A stretch of DNA of 64,000 bases from Bradyrhizobium sp. ARR65 (lineage in GTDB: Bacteria; Pseudomonadota; Alphaproteobacteria; Rhizobiales; Xanthobacteraceae), in assembly GCF_000472385.1 (NCBI RefSeq), contig NZ_AWZU01000019.1, forward strand, positions 62,309 through 126,308, read 5' to 3'. The translations under genes were made by a program, and so were the position numbers. The notes beneath the pieces were generated by a model. The model searched no databases. It was not told where the DNA came from and saw nothing but the letters and a program-made list of their open reading frames with translations. Shown piece after piece: positions 8,110 to 16,185 of the stretch (positions are counted from its first letter, which is position 1; the number at the start of each line of letters is the position of its first letter).

Positions 8110-9096
8110 TCAGATCGCCGGATTCCACGGCATCGGAATGACCCGATAGCCGTCGCCGTCCTTTTCGAGATGGGCGAGTCCGGGGAACGGATAATGGAAT
8201 GCCTGAAGCAGCAGCCTCTCCGTTACCACCATGTCATAGATGCGGCGGCGCGTCTTTTCCGCAACATCCGCGTCCTGATCGAAAAAGGCATGCCACCCCG
8301 GATGTGTCGCGAACGGATTGGGATTGTTGGTCACGTCCGATTGGATGAACACCTTCCCCGAACCGGATGACAGCACGTAGGACGTATGCCCAGGCGTGTG
8401 CCCGACGGTCTCGACCGCAAGCAGGCCGGGCGCGATTTCCTTGCCCCACTCGTATGGCGTCACCTTTCGCTTTAGGCCGGCCTCGAAGATGTTGCGGTTG
8501 TTCTTGAACAGGCTCTGCATGCGACCCGCGGGCGCGCGGCTCATCTCGCCATCGTCCATCCAGAACTTCCATTCGACCGCCGGCACCAGCACTTCGGCAT
8601 TCGGAAAGGCGGGCGTGCCTTCGGCGGTCAGCAATCCGTTCACGTGGTCGGTGTGAAAGTGAGAAATCACGACCATGTCGACGGCCTTGGGATCGAAGCC
8701 CGCGGCCGCCATGTTCTCCGCGAACAGTCCGTTGGTCTTGTTCTTCTCCCGCGCCAATGACCCGTTGCCGGTATCAATCACCACAACCTTGCCGCCGGTG
8801 GTGATAACGAGAGGGGCGAAATAGATCGTCATTGTATCGCCAGGCAGGAACGCCCGTTGGAGCGCCGCGCTGACGTCCTCCTTCTTGGCATTGGTGATGA
8901 AGGAATCCTCCAGCGGAAAGGTGAACCTGCCGTCGGACACCACGGTGACCTCGATGTCGCCGATCCTGTAGCGATAGAAGCTCGGCGCCTGTTTATCCGC
9001 CGGCGTAGCAGCGGCACTCGCCGGCGCCGATCCGAGCAACGGTGCAGCCGCGATCGCCGCGGCGGACGTGAGTGCTTGCCGTCGTGATAGTTGCAT
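8110..9096 (-). CDS. Exported MBL-fold metallo-hydrolase
   Basis: A 328-residue metallo-beta-lactamase-fold hydrolase. The N-terminus has a twin-arginine-type signal (LSRRQALTSAAAIAAAPLLG...) ending at about ASAAA, so a folded, metal-loaded enzyme is probably sent to the periplasm. The metal site is ISHFHTDHVNG near residue 147, with further ligand regions VVIDTGNG, GHTPGHTSYVL and SDVTNN. Similar enzymes include lactonases that degrade acyl-homoserine lactones as well as many of unknown substrate, so quorum quenching is only one possibility. It is monocistronic, divided from the DedA gene by 141 bp. Confidence 0.85.
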   Translation of the reverse strand: MQLSRRQALTSAAAIAAAPLLGSAPASAAATPADKQAPSFYRYRIGDIEVTVVSDGRFTFPLEDSFITNAKKEDVSAALQRAFLPGDTMTIYFAPLVITTGGKVVVIDTGNGSLAREKNKTNGLFAENMAAAGFDPKAVDMVVISHFHTDHVNGLLTAEGTPAFPNAEVLVPAVEWKFWMDDGEMSRAPAGRMQSLFKNNRNIFEAGLKRKVTPYEWGKEIAPGLLAVETVGHTPGHTSYVLSSGSGKVFIQSDVTNNPNPFATHPGWHAFFDQDADVAEKTRRRIYDMVVTERLLLQAFHYPFPGLAHLEKDGDGYRVIPMPWNPAI

Positions 9097-9237
9097 CGCT
9101 GTCCTCCCACCGACAGAATGAATTCCGAGTTGTTCGCTCCTCGCCTGTCTTGCGTTGATCGTAGCAGGATCGCGTTTCCCGCGCGAACAGGACAGGTGTC
9201 CCGGTCGCTAACCCCCACCATCTCGCGTTTATTCCGG

Positions 9238-9768
9238 CTAAACCGCGCGCCAGAGCCATTCCATCACCCGCGCGATCACGTCGCCAAACAAGAGCAGGAC
9301 GGCGGCCCAGATCAGGGCGGAAACGAAGTTGGCGACTTGAAACTCCCAGTAGGGCATTTCGAAAATGCCGGCCACGAGCGGCACCGACGCGCGCAAGGGG
9401 CCGAAGAAGCGACCGATGAAGATGCTGGGGACGCCCCAGCGCCGAACGAAAGCTTCGCCCCGGGGCAGGATGTCGGGATAGCGCGAGAGCGGCCAGATCT
9501 GCGCAACCTGCTCCTTGTAACGAAAGCCGAACCAATAGGAGACCCAGTCCCCCAGCGCCGCGCCGATACCGCCAGCAATCCACACCGGGAGGAAACTGAT
9601 ACCACTTACCCCGATCAGCGCGCCGATCGCGACCAGCGCGCCCCAGGCCGGGATCAATAGCGAGAAAAACGCAAGCGATTCACCGAACGCCAGCAGAAAC
9701 ACGATTGGGGCAGCCCAGGCCTGATGGTCGCGCACGAAACTGACCACGGCGCGCGCAAACTCTTCCAT
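9238..9768 (-). CDS. DedA-family (SNARE-associated / VTT) membrane protein
   Basis: A 176-residue inner-membrane protein of the DedA family. Some family members flip undecaprenyl phosphate or phospholipids and support envelope integrity. It shows the family pattern: an N-terminal half-helix pair (WAAPIVFLLAFGESLAFFSLLIPAW), a GALIGVSG / GAALGDWVSYWFG segment, then the FIGRFFGPLRASVPLVAG motif with the conserved arginine and Gly-Pro-x-Arg. The final hydrophobic helix is FVSALIWAAVLLLFGDVIARV. It appears to be expressed alone. Confidence 0.85.
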   Translation of the reverse strand: MEEFARAVVSFVRDHQAWAAPIVFLLAFGESLAFFSLLIPAWGALVAIGALIGVSGISFLPVWIAGGIGAALGDWVSYWFGFRYKEQVAQIWPLSRYPDILPRGEAFVRRWGVPSIFIGRFFGPLRASVPLVAGIFEMPYWEFQVANFVSALIWAAVLLLFGDVIARVMEWLWRAV

Positions 9769-9991
9769 GTCCCAAAAAAGCCCTTCTCGCCCCGTTCCAA
9801 TCCCGGAACCCAGTTAGCGCCCAGACGCCTGAAAACACGTAAGCCGGCCGCTTGCGCGACTTCAAGTCACAAAGGCATGGGGCGCGGTAATCCCCCTTGC
9901 GGAGCCGGCCGTCACTTTTTAAGCCCGACCGTGGCATAGTCACCTGAACCCTGATTCGCCGCGCGAACTTGCGCGTATTATATGAAGATCT

Positions 9992-12049
9992 ATGGCCAAA
10001 CCTTTGAAAGCTCTTGCCAAAACCAAAGCGCCCAACGACCTGTTTGGGGCTGAGGACTCAAAACGCCGCCCCGCCGCCAAGACAGCCGCGCGCGCCGCCG
10101 GCGCCGAAGACGGCTACACCGCGCGCGACATCGAAGTCCTCGAGGGTCTGGAACCGGTACGCCGACGTCCGGGCATGTATATCGGCGGCACGGACGAAAA
10201 GGCGCTGCACCACCTGTTTGCCGAAGTCATCGACAACTCGATGGACGAGGCCTTGGCAGGCCACGCCACATTCATTGAGGTGGAGCTCTCCGCAGACGGC
10301 TTCCTCACCGTGACCGACAACGGCCGCGGCATTCCTGTCGACCCGCATCCGAAATTCCCGAAGAAGTCCGCGCTCGAAATCATCATGTGCACGTTGCACG
10401 CGGGCGGCAAGTTCGACTCCAAGGTCTATGAGACCTCCGGTGGTCTGCATGGCGTCGGCATCTCCGTGGTGAATGCGTTGTCGACACGGCTCGAGGTCGA
10501 GGTCGCGCGCGGCCAAAAGCTGTATCGCATGGCGTTCGAACGCGGCCATCCCAAGGGCAAGCTCGAGGACCTGGGCAAGATCAGCAATCGCCGCGGCACC
10601 AAGATTCGTTTCAAGCCCGATCCGGAGATTTTTGGCGCCAAGGTCGCGTTCAAGCCGCAGCGGCTATTCAAGATGGCGCGCTCCAAGGCGTATCTGTTTG
10701 GCGGCGTCGAAATTCGCTGGCGTTGCGCGCCCGAGCTGCTCAAGGCCGTCGAGGACGTGCCGGCGGAAGCGACCTTCCACTTCCCCGGCGGCCTGAAGGA
10801 TTATCTCGCCGCCGCGATCCATGCCGACACGTTGGTGCATCCGGATATTTTCTCTGGCAAGTCGGGGCGCGTCGGCGGCCATGGCGGTTGCGAATGGGCG
10901 GTGGCCTGGACCGCGGATGCCGACGGCTTCATGTCCTCCTACTGCAACACGATCCCGACCGGCGACGGCGGCACCCACGAATCGGGCATCCGCAGCGCGT
11001 TATTGCGCGGGCTGAAGGATCACGCCGAACGCGTCGGCCAGAGCAAGCGCGCCGCCAATGTCACGTCCGAAGACGTGATGGCCGGTGCTGCCGTCATGCT
11101 CTCGGTGTTCGTGCGCGAGCCCGAATTTCAGGGCCAGACCAAGGACCGGCTCGCGACGGCCGAGGCGCAGCGCATCGTCGAACAGGCGGTGAAGGATCCG
11201 TTCGACCACTGGCTGTCGGCCAATCCCGTACAGGCCAACAAGCTGCTCGACTTCGTGATCGAGCGGGCGGACGAACGCATCCGCCGCCGCCAGGAGAAGG
11301 AGGTCGCGCGCAAGACGGCGACCAAGAAAGCGCGGCTGCCCGGCAAGCTCGCCGACTGCACCGATAGCGCGCAGGAAGGCTCGGAGATCTTCATCGTCGA
11401 AGGCGACTCCGCAGGCGGCACCGCAAAGGTTGCGCGCGATCGCAAGACTCAGGCCGTGCTGCCCTTGCGCGGCAAGATTCTGAACGTCGCCTCCGCCGGC
11501 AAGGACAAGCTGATGGCCAATGCCCAGCTCGCCGATCTCGTGCAGGCGCTCGGCTGCGGCACCGGCGCGCATTATCGCGAAGAGGATTTACGCTACGCGC
11601 GCATCATCATCATGACCGACGCCGACGTCGACGGCGCGCATATCGCCTCGCTCCTGATTACCTTCTTCTACCGGCAGATGCCGCGCCTGATCGATGAGGG
11701 CCACCTCTATCTGGCGGTGCCGCCGCTCTACAAACTCACCCACGGTAGCAAGACGGTCTATGCCAGGGACGATGCCGATAAGGCGAAGAAGCTGAAGAGC
11801 GAGTTCAACGCCAACGCCAAGGTCGATATCGGCCGCTTCAAGGGCCTCGGCGAAATGATGCCGGCGCAGCTCAAGGAAACCACCATGGACCCGGCCAAGC
11901 GTACCCTGCTTCGCGTGGTGCTGCTCGCCGATGATCGCGAAGGTACCGCCGATTCGGTCGAGCGCCTGATGGGCACCAAGGCCGAGGCGCGATTCGCCTT
12001 CATCTCCGAAAAGGCCGAATTCGCCGGGGAAGACCTGCTGGACGTTTAG
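9992..12049 (+). CDS. parE: DNA topoisomerase IV subunit B
   Basis: ATPase subunit of topoisomerase IV, which decatenates daughter chromosomes together with ParC (not in the window). It has 685 residues, the usual alphaproteobacterial length. The GHKL ATPase domain shows EVIDNSMDEA, VTDNGRGIPV and GGLHGVGISVVNALS. The TOPRIM domain shows EGDSAGGTAK and DADVDGAHIASLL. The ending RFKGLGEMMPAQLKETTMDP... is the conserved C-terminal region. About 45 Lys/Ala-rich residues precede the GYTARDIEVLEGLEPVRRRPGMYIG start of the conserved fold. A perfect-stem terminator follows the stop. Confidence 0.95.
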   Translation: MAKPLKALAKTKAPNDLFGAEDSKRRPAAKTAARAAGAEDGYTARDIEVLEGLEPVRRRPGMYIGGTDEKALHHLFAEVIDNSMDEALAGHATFIEVELSADGFLTVTDNGRGIPVDPHPKFPKKSALEIIMCTLHAGGKFDSKVYETSGGLHGVGISVVNALSTRLEVEVARGQKLYRMAFERGHPKGKLEDLGKISNRRGTKIRFKPDPEIFGAKVAFKPQRLFKMARSKAYLFGGVEIRWRCAPELLKAVEDVPAEATFHFPGGLKDYLAAAIHADTLVHPDIFSGKSGRVGGHGGCEWAVAWTADADGFMSSYCNTIPTGDGGTHESGIRSALLRGLKDHAERVGQSKRAANVTSEDVMAGAAVMLSVFVREPEFQGQTKDRLATAEAQRIVEQAVKDPFDHWLSANPVQANKLLDFVIERADERIRRRQEKEVARKTATKKARLPGKLADCTDSAQEGSEIFIVEGDSAGGTAKVARDRKTQAVLPLRGKILNVASAGKDKLMANAQLADLVQALGCGTGAHYREEDLRYARIIIMTDADVDGAHIASLLITFFYRQMPRLIDEGHLYLAVPPLYKLTHGSKTVYARDDADKAKKLKSEFNANAKVDIGRFKGLGEMMPAQLKETTMDPAKRTLLRVVLLADDREGTADSVERLMGTKAEARFAFISEKAEFAGEDLLDV

Positions 12050-12075
12050 GCGATTACAACCGTCCGTTGCGCCGA

Positions 12076-12115
12076 AGAAAATCGCCTCCGGTCGGACCGG
12101 AGGCGATTTTCTTTG
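12076..12115 (+). terminator. Rho-independent terminator after parE
   Basis: The arm AGAAAATCGCCTCCGGTC at 12076-12093 is perfectly complementary to 12095-12112. It is a long GC-rich stem with flanking A and T runs and a TTTCTTTG tail, 27 bp past the parE stop codon. Confidence 0.85.
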
Positions 12116-12297
12116 ATTTTCAACCGTTTAGAGAATCCGCTCTCCCGTGCTTATGCGATAGTTTTCGGTGCGACTGTGCCTACCCTGCAACAGCATTTTG
12201 GGTCGAACCGGCTATATTGTTTGCGAATTGGGGACGAGGCCCCGCCTGGAATTTCAACGCGGTCAGTTCGAACGCTCAAAGACCTGAAGGAATGACA

Positions 12298-13086
12298 ATG
12301 AAAAAGCTCCTGCTCGCTCTGTCCGCTGTGGCAGCGATCACCGGCTCGGCCAACGCGGCCGATCTCGCGGCGCGGCCTTACACCAAGGCTCCTCCGCCGG
12401 TCGCGCCCGCTTATAACTGGACCGGCTTCTACATCTTCGGCGGTGGCGGCGGCGGCATCTGGGATGCCGACCAGCACACGCAGACGACCGTGGGCGCCGT
12501 GCCGCTGACGATTGATCAGCGCCAGGGCGGCGATGGTTGGTTCGGCACCGTCGGTCTCGGCTACGACTGGCAGTTCAACAATAGCTGGGTGGTTGGCGTG
12601 TTCGCTGACGGCCAGTTCGGCAGTCTGCGCGGCAGCCTCTCGGATGCCTTCAACGGCATCACCGGCCGGATCAAGCTGCAGGACTCTTGGGCCGCCGGCG
12701 TGCGCTTCGGCTATCTCGTTGCGCCGAACGTCTTCTCCTATGTCAATGGCGGTTACTCCGGTTCGCACTGGTCGGGCTCGACGCTGGTCGATAATTTCAG
12801 CGGCCTCCCGGTCGGCCTTCACACCGACAGCTTCAACCGCAATGGCTGGTTCGTCGGCGGCGGTGTCGAAAACAGCCTGAACATCTTTGGCCTCACGGCG
12901 CCCGGCTGGTTCATGAAGACCGAATACCGCGCAGCCTATTACGACAAGAAGGCTGTCGACGAGCGCTTCGACGGTACCAACGTCCTGTTCGGCGATTCAG
13001 TCACCTTCAAGCCCCTGGTGCAGACCGTCAGCACCTCGCTGGTCTACCGCTTCAACTGGACCGGCCCGGTGGTCGCGAAGTACTGA
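12298..13086 (+). CDS. Outer-membrane beta-barrel protein (Omp25/31-like)
   Basis: A 262-residue porin-like barrel. The signal peptide MKKLLLALSAVAAITGSANA is followed by mature ADLAARPYTKAPPP, the hallmark of this abundant Bradyrhizobium outer-membrane family. The mature part has alternating Gly/aromatic strands (NWTGFYIFGGGGGG, WFGTVGLGYDWQF, WFMKTEYRAAYY) and ends LVYRFNWTGPVVAKY, close to the aromatic barrel end. ATG 12298 is preferred over ATG 12292 because the GAAGGA ribosome-binding site is correctly spaced only for the former. A terminator follows at 13110. The opposing gene at 14421-15194 encodes a paralogue. Confidence 0.87.
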   Translation: MKKLLLALSAVAAITGSANAADLAARPYTKAPPPVAPAYNWTGFYIFGGGGGGIWDADQHTQTTVGAVPLTIDQRQGGDGWFGTVGLGYDWQFNNSWVVGVFADGQFGSLRGSLSDAFNGITGRIKLQDSWAAGVRFGYLVAPNVFSYVNGGYSGSHWSGSTLVDNFSGLPVGLHTDSFNRNGWFVGGGVENSLNIFGLTAPGWFMKTEYRAAYYDKKAVDERFDGTNVLFGDSVTFKPLVQTVSTSLVYRFNWTGPVVAKY

Positions 13087-13109
13087 TCGCTTTCTGACGT
13101 CAAACCTAG

Positions 13110-13137
13110 AAGCCCCGGCCTAGTCCGGGGCTTTTTG
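13110..13137 (+). terminator. Rho-independent terminator after the first outer-membrane protein gene
   Basis: The arm AAGCCCCGG pairs with CCGGGGCTT around a CCTAGT loop and is followed by TTTT. It lies 24 bp downstream of the stop codon. Confidence 0.88.
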
Positions 13138-13361
13138 ATTCCTGCATTCCACAACAGGTGGACAAGCGCCGTATCGGGTGAAGCTCGCCTTGTTGCGCGC
13201 CATATCCCATGGCGGATTCGAACCGCTCGCGGGTGGTCACGCCCCTGGACTGTGTTTAGGCTCGCGGAAGTTTCCCTCGTCGCCGCCGAAGCGTTGCGCG
13301 GCCGGACGAAGGCTGAATGTCGACAAGAGACCGCCCTCAAAACGTCTTGGGAGGAAACACC

Positions 13362-13547
13362 ATGCGCAGGGCGCTTCTGATCGTTGGCCTATTGGCACTT
13401 GCCGTTGGCCTACTCTGGATCGGCCAAGGCACCGGCGTTATCAGGTGGCCGCCTGAAAGCTTCATGGTCGATGAAATCCAATGGGCAGGCTATGGCGTCG
13501 CCTTGGCCGCCCTCGGGTTGATCTTCATCTGGCAAGCCAAGGGCTGA
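13362..13547 (+). CDS. Small two-helix membrane protein
   Basis: A 61-residue protein with two hydrophobic helices, RRALLIVGLLALAVGLLWIG and WAGYGVALAALGLIFIWQ, linked by a short polar segment (RWPPESFMVDEIQ). A strong GGGAGGAAACACC ribosome-binding site sits before ATG 13362, which is why this start is chosen over an in-frame one 45 bp upstream. It lies 22 bp before the SDR gene and is likely co-transcribed with it. No family is recognised. Confidence 0.7.
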   Translation: MRRALLIVGLLALAVGLLWIGQGTGVIRWPPESFMVDEIQWAGYGVALAALGLIFIWQAKG

Positions 13548-13569
13548 AATCTTTTGGAGTAGATCCACA

Positions 13570-14340
13570 ATGAAATCCGAACTGTTCGATCTCGGCGACA
13601 AGGTCGCAATCGTCACCGGCGGCAATGGCGGCATTGGATTAGGCATGGCGCGTGGACTTGCCGATGCTGGCGCGAGGCTCGCTATCGTCGGACGCAATGC
13701 GGAGAAATCGGAGCAAGCGGTAGCGGAGATCGCAGCCCGCGGCGCCAAGGCAATTTCTGTTGTCGCCGACGTCACCGACGGGAACGCGGTTGCCAAGATG
13801 GTTGAGCGCGTCGGAAGGGAGTTCGGCCGCATCGATATTCTCGTCAACAACGCCGGTATCAATATCCGCAAGCCGCCGCACGCACTCGAGCTCGATGAAT
13901 GGGAGCGGGTGATCGACACCAACCTCACCAGCGCTTTTGTTTGTTCGAAAGCTGTACATCCCGCCATGAAGGAAGCCGGCGGCGGCAAGATCATCAACAT
14001 CGGCTCGATGATGTCGATCTTCGGCGCGAGCTTCGCGCCGGCCTATGCTGCGAGCAAGGGCGGCATCGTGCAGTTCACGCGTTCATGCGCTTGCGCCTGG
14101 GCCGCCGACAATATCCAGGTCAATGCGATTCTGCCGGGTTGGATCGACACCGACCTCACAAAACGCGCCCGCGCCGAGATCGGCGGCCTGCATGAGCGCG
14201 TGCTGGCACGTACGCCCGCGGCACGCTGGGGTGCGATCGACGACTTCGCGGGAATTGCAGTGTTTCTCGCCTCGTCCGCTTCCGACTTCGTCACCGGCAC
14301 CGCGGTACCCGTCGACGGCGGCTACTCCATCACCGGCTAA
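13570..14340 (+). CDS. Short-chain dehydrogenase/reductase
   Basis: A 256-residue classical SDR. Cofactor-binding loop TGGNGGIGLGMARGLADAG, structural NNAGIN motif, and catalytic Ser, Tyr and Lys in IGSMMSIFGASFAPAYAASKGG are all present. The ending DFVTGTAVPVDGGYSI is the usual SDR C-terminus. It resembles 2-deoxy-D-gluconate or glucose dehydrogenase-type SDRs, but substrate cannot be assigned. The gene follows the small membrane protein and ends at a bidirectional terminator shared with the opposing outer-membrane protein gene. Confidence 0.87.
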   Translation: MKSELFDLGDKVAIVTGGNGGIGLGMARGLADAGARLAIVGRNAEKSEQAVAEIAARGAKAISVVADVTDGNAVAKMVERVGREFGRIDILVNNAGINIRKPPHALELDEWERVIDTNLTSAFVCSKAVHPAMKEAGGGKIINIGSMMSIFGASFAPAYAASKGGIVQFTRSCACAWAADNIQVNAILPGWIDTDLTKRARAEIGGLHERVLARTPAARWGAIDDFAGIAVFLASSASDFVTGTAVPVDGGYSITG

Positions 14341-14372
14341 AAGCGATCGCCGGTGTTCCCGTGCCCAAACGA

Positions 14373-14398
14373 CAAGCCCCGGCCAAGACCGGGGCTTG
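14373..14398. terminator. Bidirectional terminator between convergent genes
   Basis: CAAGCCCCGG (14373-14382) pairs perfectly with CCGGGGCTTG (14389-14398) around the loop CCAAGA. It lies between the stops of the SDR gene (+) and the outer-membrane protein gene (-). It shares its core stem with the terminator at 13110. Confidence 0.78.
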
Positions 14399-14420
14399 AA
14401 CTGGTTGCGGACTACCGAAA

Positions 14421-15194
14421 TTAATAACGGGCAGCGACCGGAGCGCCCAAGCCGCCAAAGCCGCCGAAGCGCCAGTTCAGGCGAACCAGGCCAATGTCGA
14501 CCTCCTGACGGATATGCTCCGTCTCGAAGAACGCGCCGGCCGCATCCGTGAGATTGACGTTGCGGCTGCCCATGAACAGATGGTCGTACTCGACACCGAT
14601 TGACCAGTTTGGCGCGAAGCCAAACTCCAGACCGGCGCCGACCGTGCCGCCCCAACGGGTTTCGTCCGCCCTGGCCAGCAACGCGCCGGTCCCACTGAAC
14701 GCGTCATACCTATTGCCGACTACGGCTGCACCGCCCTTGACGTAGAGCAGGACATTGTTCCAGGCGTAGCCAACCTGCCCGGTGAGCAACCCAAAAGCAT
14801 CGAGTCGCGAACGGTTGAAGTCGGGCGGGAAGAGAAGGCTGGTATTACTGCCTCTGAAATCAGCCCAGTTGCCCTGCCCTTCGAGACCGAACACCCAACT
14901 GGCTGTCTGCCAGCGATAGCCGATTTGACCACCAGCCGTGCCGCCGGTTGCGTTATGGCAACCTTCCGGCCCGGGCAGAGTGGCAAAGATATCCGCTACA
15001 AGGTCCCAGCAATTGCGCGACGAGCCACCGCCGCCGTTGACGCCGATGTAGAAGCCGCTCCAGTCGTAGAGGACGGGCGCGGGGGCCGGCGGCGCCTTGG
15101 TGTAAGGCCGTGCCGCGAGATCGGCCGCCGAAGCGCCGTCAAAGCCTGCGATCGAAATAACAGACGCGAAAACCCAACCAAGATGCCGTTTCAT
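14421..15194 (-). CDS. Outer-membrane beta-barrel protein (Omp25/31-like), paralogue
   Basis: A 257-residue outer-membrane barrel. The signal peptide MKRHLGWVFASVISIAGFDGASA leads to mature ADLAARPYTKAPPAPAP, the same start as the protein at 12298-13086. The mature part has WSGFYIGVNGGGG, GGQIGYRW, GQVGYAWNNVLLYVKGGAA, GAGLEFGFAPNWSIGVEYDHLFMG and a terminal strand ending APVAARY. The GVEYDHLFMG strand pattern is typical of Omp25/31-type porin-like proteins of Rhizobiales. It contains two cysteines in the first extracellular region (NCWD...EGCHN) that could form a disulfide, which the other paralogue lacks. Confidence 0.87.
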   Translation of the reverse strand: MKRHLGWVFASVISIAGFDGASAADLAARPYTKAPPAPAPVLYDWSGFYIGVNGGGGSSRNCWDLVADIFATLPGPEGCHNATGGTAGGQIGYRWQTASWVFGLEGQGNWADFRGSNTSLLFPPDFNRSRLDAFGLLTGQVGYAWNNVLLYVKGGAAVVGNRYDAFSGTGALLARADETRWGGTVGAGLEFGFAPNWSIGVEYDHLFMGSRNVNLTDAAGAFFETEHIRQEVDIGLVRLNWRFGGFGGLGAPVAARY

Positions 15195-16185
15195 GGAAGC
15201 CCCTCCAAAGCACAGCGAGCAGATTGTTGAGTGATAGTACGCTACACGCTTAAGGCGAGCGACATGGAACCCTGGCTTGGCGGACCACCGGCGTCACTTT
15301 GACCGCGTAAGTTGCATATGAGCAACAAAATACGCGCGGAAATGGCAATAGTGCTGTCGCATTATGCGCGAAAACGCCTGATCTCCGACACGCTGCCATC
15401 GCGATAGGTCGGCTCGAGGCGAACTGAACCAATGGCACAAGCTCTGGATCCTTCAGATCCGCAGGGCGCGGCATCTTCAGCAGGCGATCCGGCACCGCGC
15501 TATCGATGCCGACGCGCACCTCGCGGATCGCGCGGCGATACGACATCAAGTGCGTGCAATGGACCAGCAAGCCCGTTGAATCAGCGGAACGATGCCAGCT
15601 CGTCGCGGTCACATCGCCTTCCGCAGCTTCGACACGTTCTTGTCGTCGTTGTTACCGATCACAAGCGCAATGCGCTTCTCCCCTTGCGCCGGCGCGGCCG
15701 GCACCGTCAGCCAGCCCGCAACAGCGCAGCCCAGCACCGCCTCCGACATCCACGTCATGAAAATTCCCTGTCTCGGATCACCCTGACGATAGTCGATGCA
15801 GCGATACCGGCAGTTCGGCGCGCCAACCGCGATAGCCTCCTTACCCGCTCGCTCGGTGCGGCGTGGCGAAGCGCGTCGTCATCCTGCCCGGAGCCGCGAC
15901 CTCCAGGATAGGCTTTGGAAACCATCGTGGCAGCGCAGGGCTGACAGGTATTTAGGCGAAAACGTTAGGTTTTTTCGGCGCTTCCCGCGCCTGCTCCATT
16001 GACTTCCAGCGATTCCACCCTATGTTCCGGCTTGAAGCGGCAGGTAATCGAACAAGCGATTCCGCTGAAGTGCCGCCGTCAGCGTAAGTCAGCGCCCCCA
16101 GCTTTTGAAAGCGCGCCGTTTCGGGGTTGCACGCGACAGCCTTTTACCCCCTCGATACCAAACGGCGGTTTCGACTAGAGGCTCA
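15195..16185. other. Gene-poor stretch with a decayed gene
   Basis: About 990 bp between the outer-membrane protein gene and the DEAD-box helicase. The first 165 bp should contain the outer-membrane protein promoter. Bases 15362-15758 hold a caspase-like pseudogene on the minus strand. From 15759 to 16185 I see no convincing gene: the short plus-strand frame at 15796-16002 has no family resemblance. This last part should carry the helicase promoter and leader. Confidence 0.55.
15362..15758 (-). pseudogene. Remnant of a caspase-like (peptidase C14 fold) exported protein
   Basis: Starting at ATG 15758, a 49-codon open frame encodes a signal-like segment (GCAVAGWLTVPAAPAQ) followed by GEKRIALVIGNNDDKNVSKL. 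This is the first strand and loop typical of bacterial caspase-like domains (KRIALVIGNxxYxxVxxL). It ends at a TGA at 15609. Downstream in the same direction is a tail-like segment, RAIREVRVGIDSAVPDRLL, then KMPRPADLKDPE. A frame change follows, after which LEPTYRDGSVSEIRRFRA reads to a TAA at 15362. I infer that most of the catalytic domain was deleted and the rest frameshifted, or that two partial genes were joined. Confidence 0.6.

Noticed and set aside
13187-13240. A tRNA T-arm-like sequence on the minus strand (GCGGTTCGAATCCGCC)
   Set aside because: No matching acceptor, D or anticodon arms at the right distances, so not a tRNA gene; a tRNA fragment or attachment site is not supported because no integrase or flanking repeat is seen.
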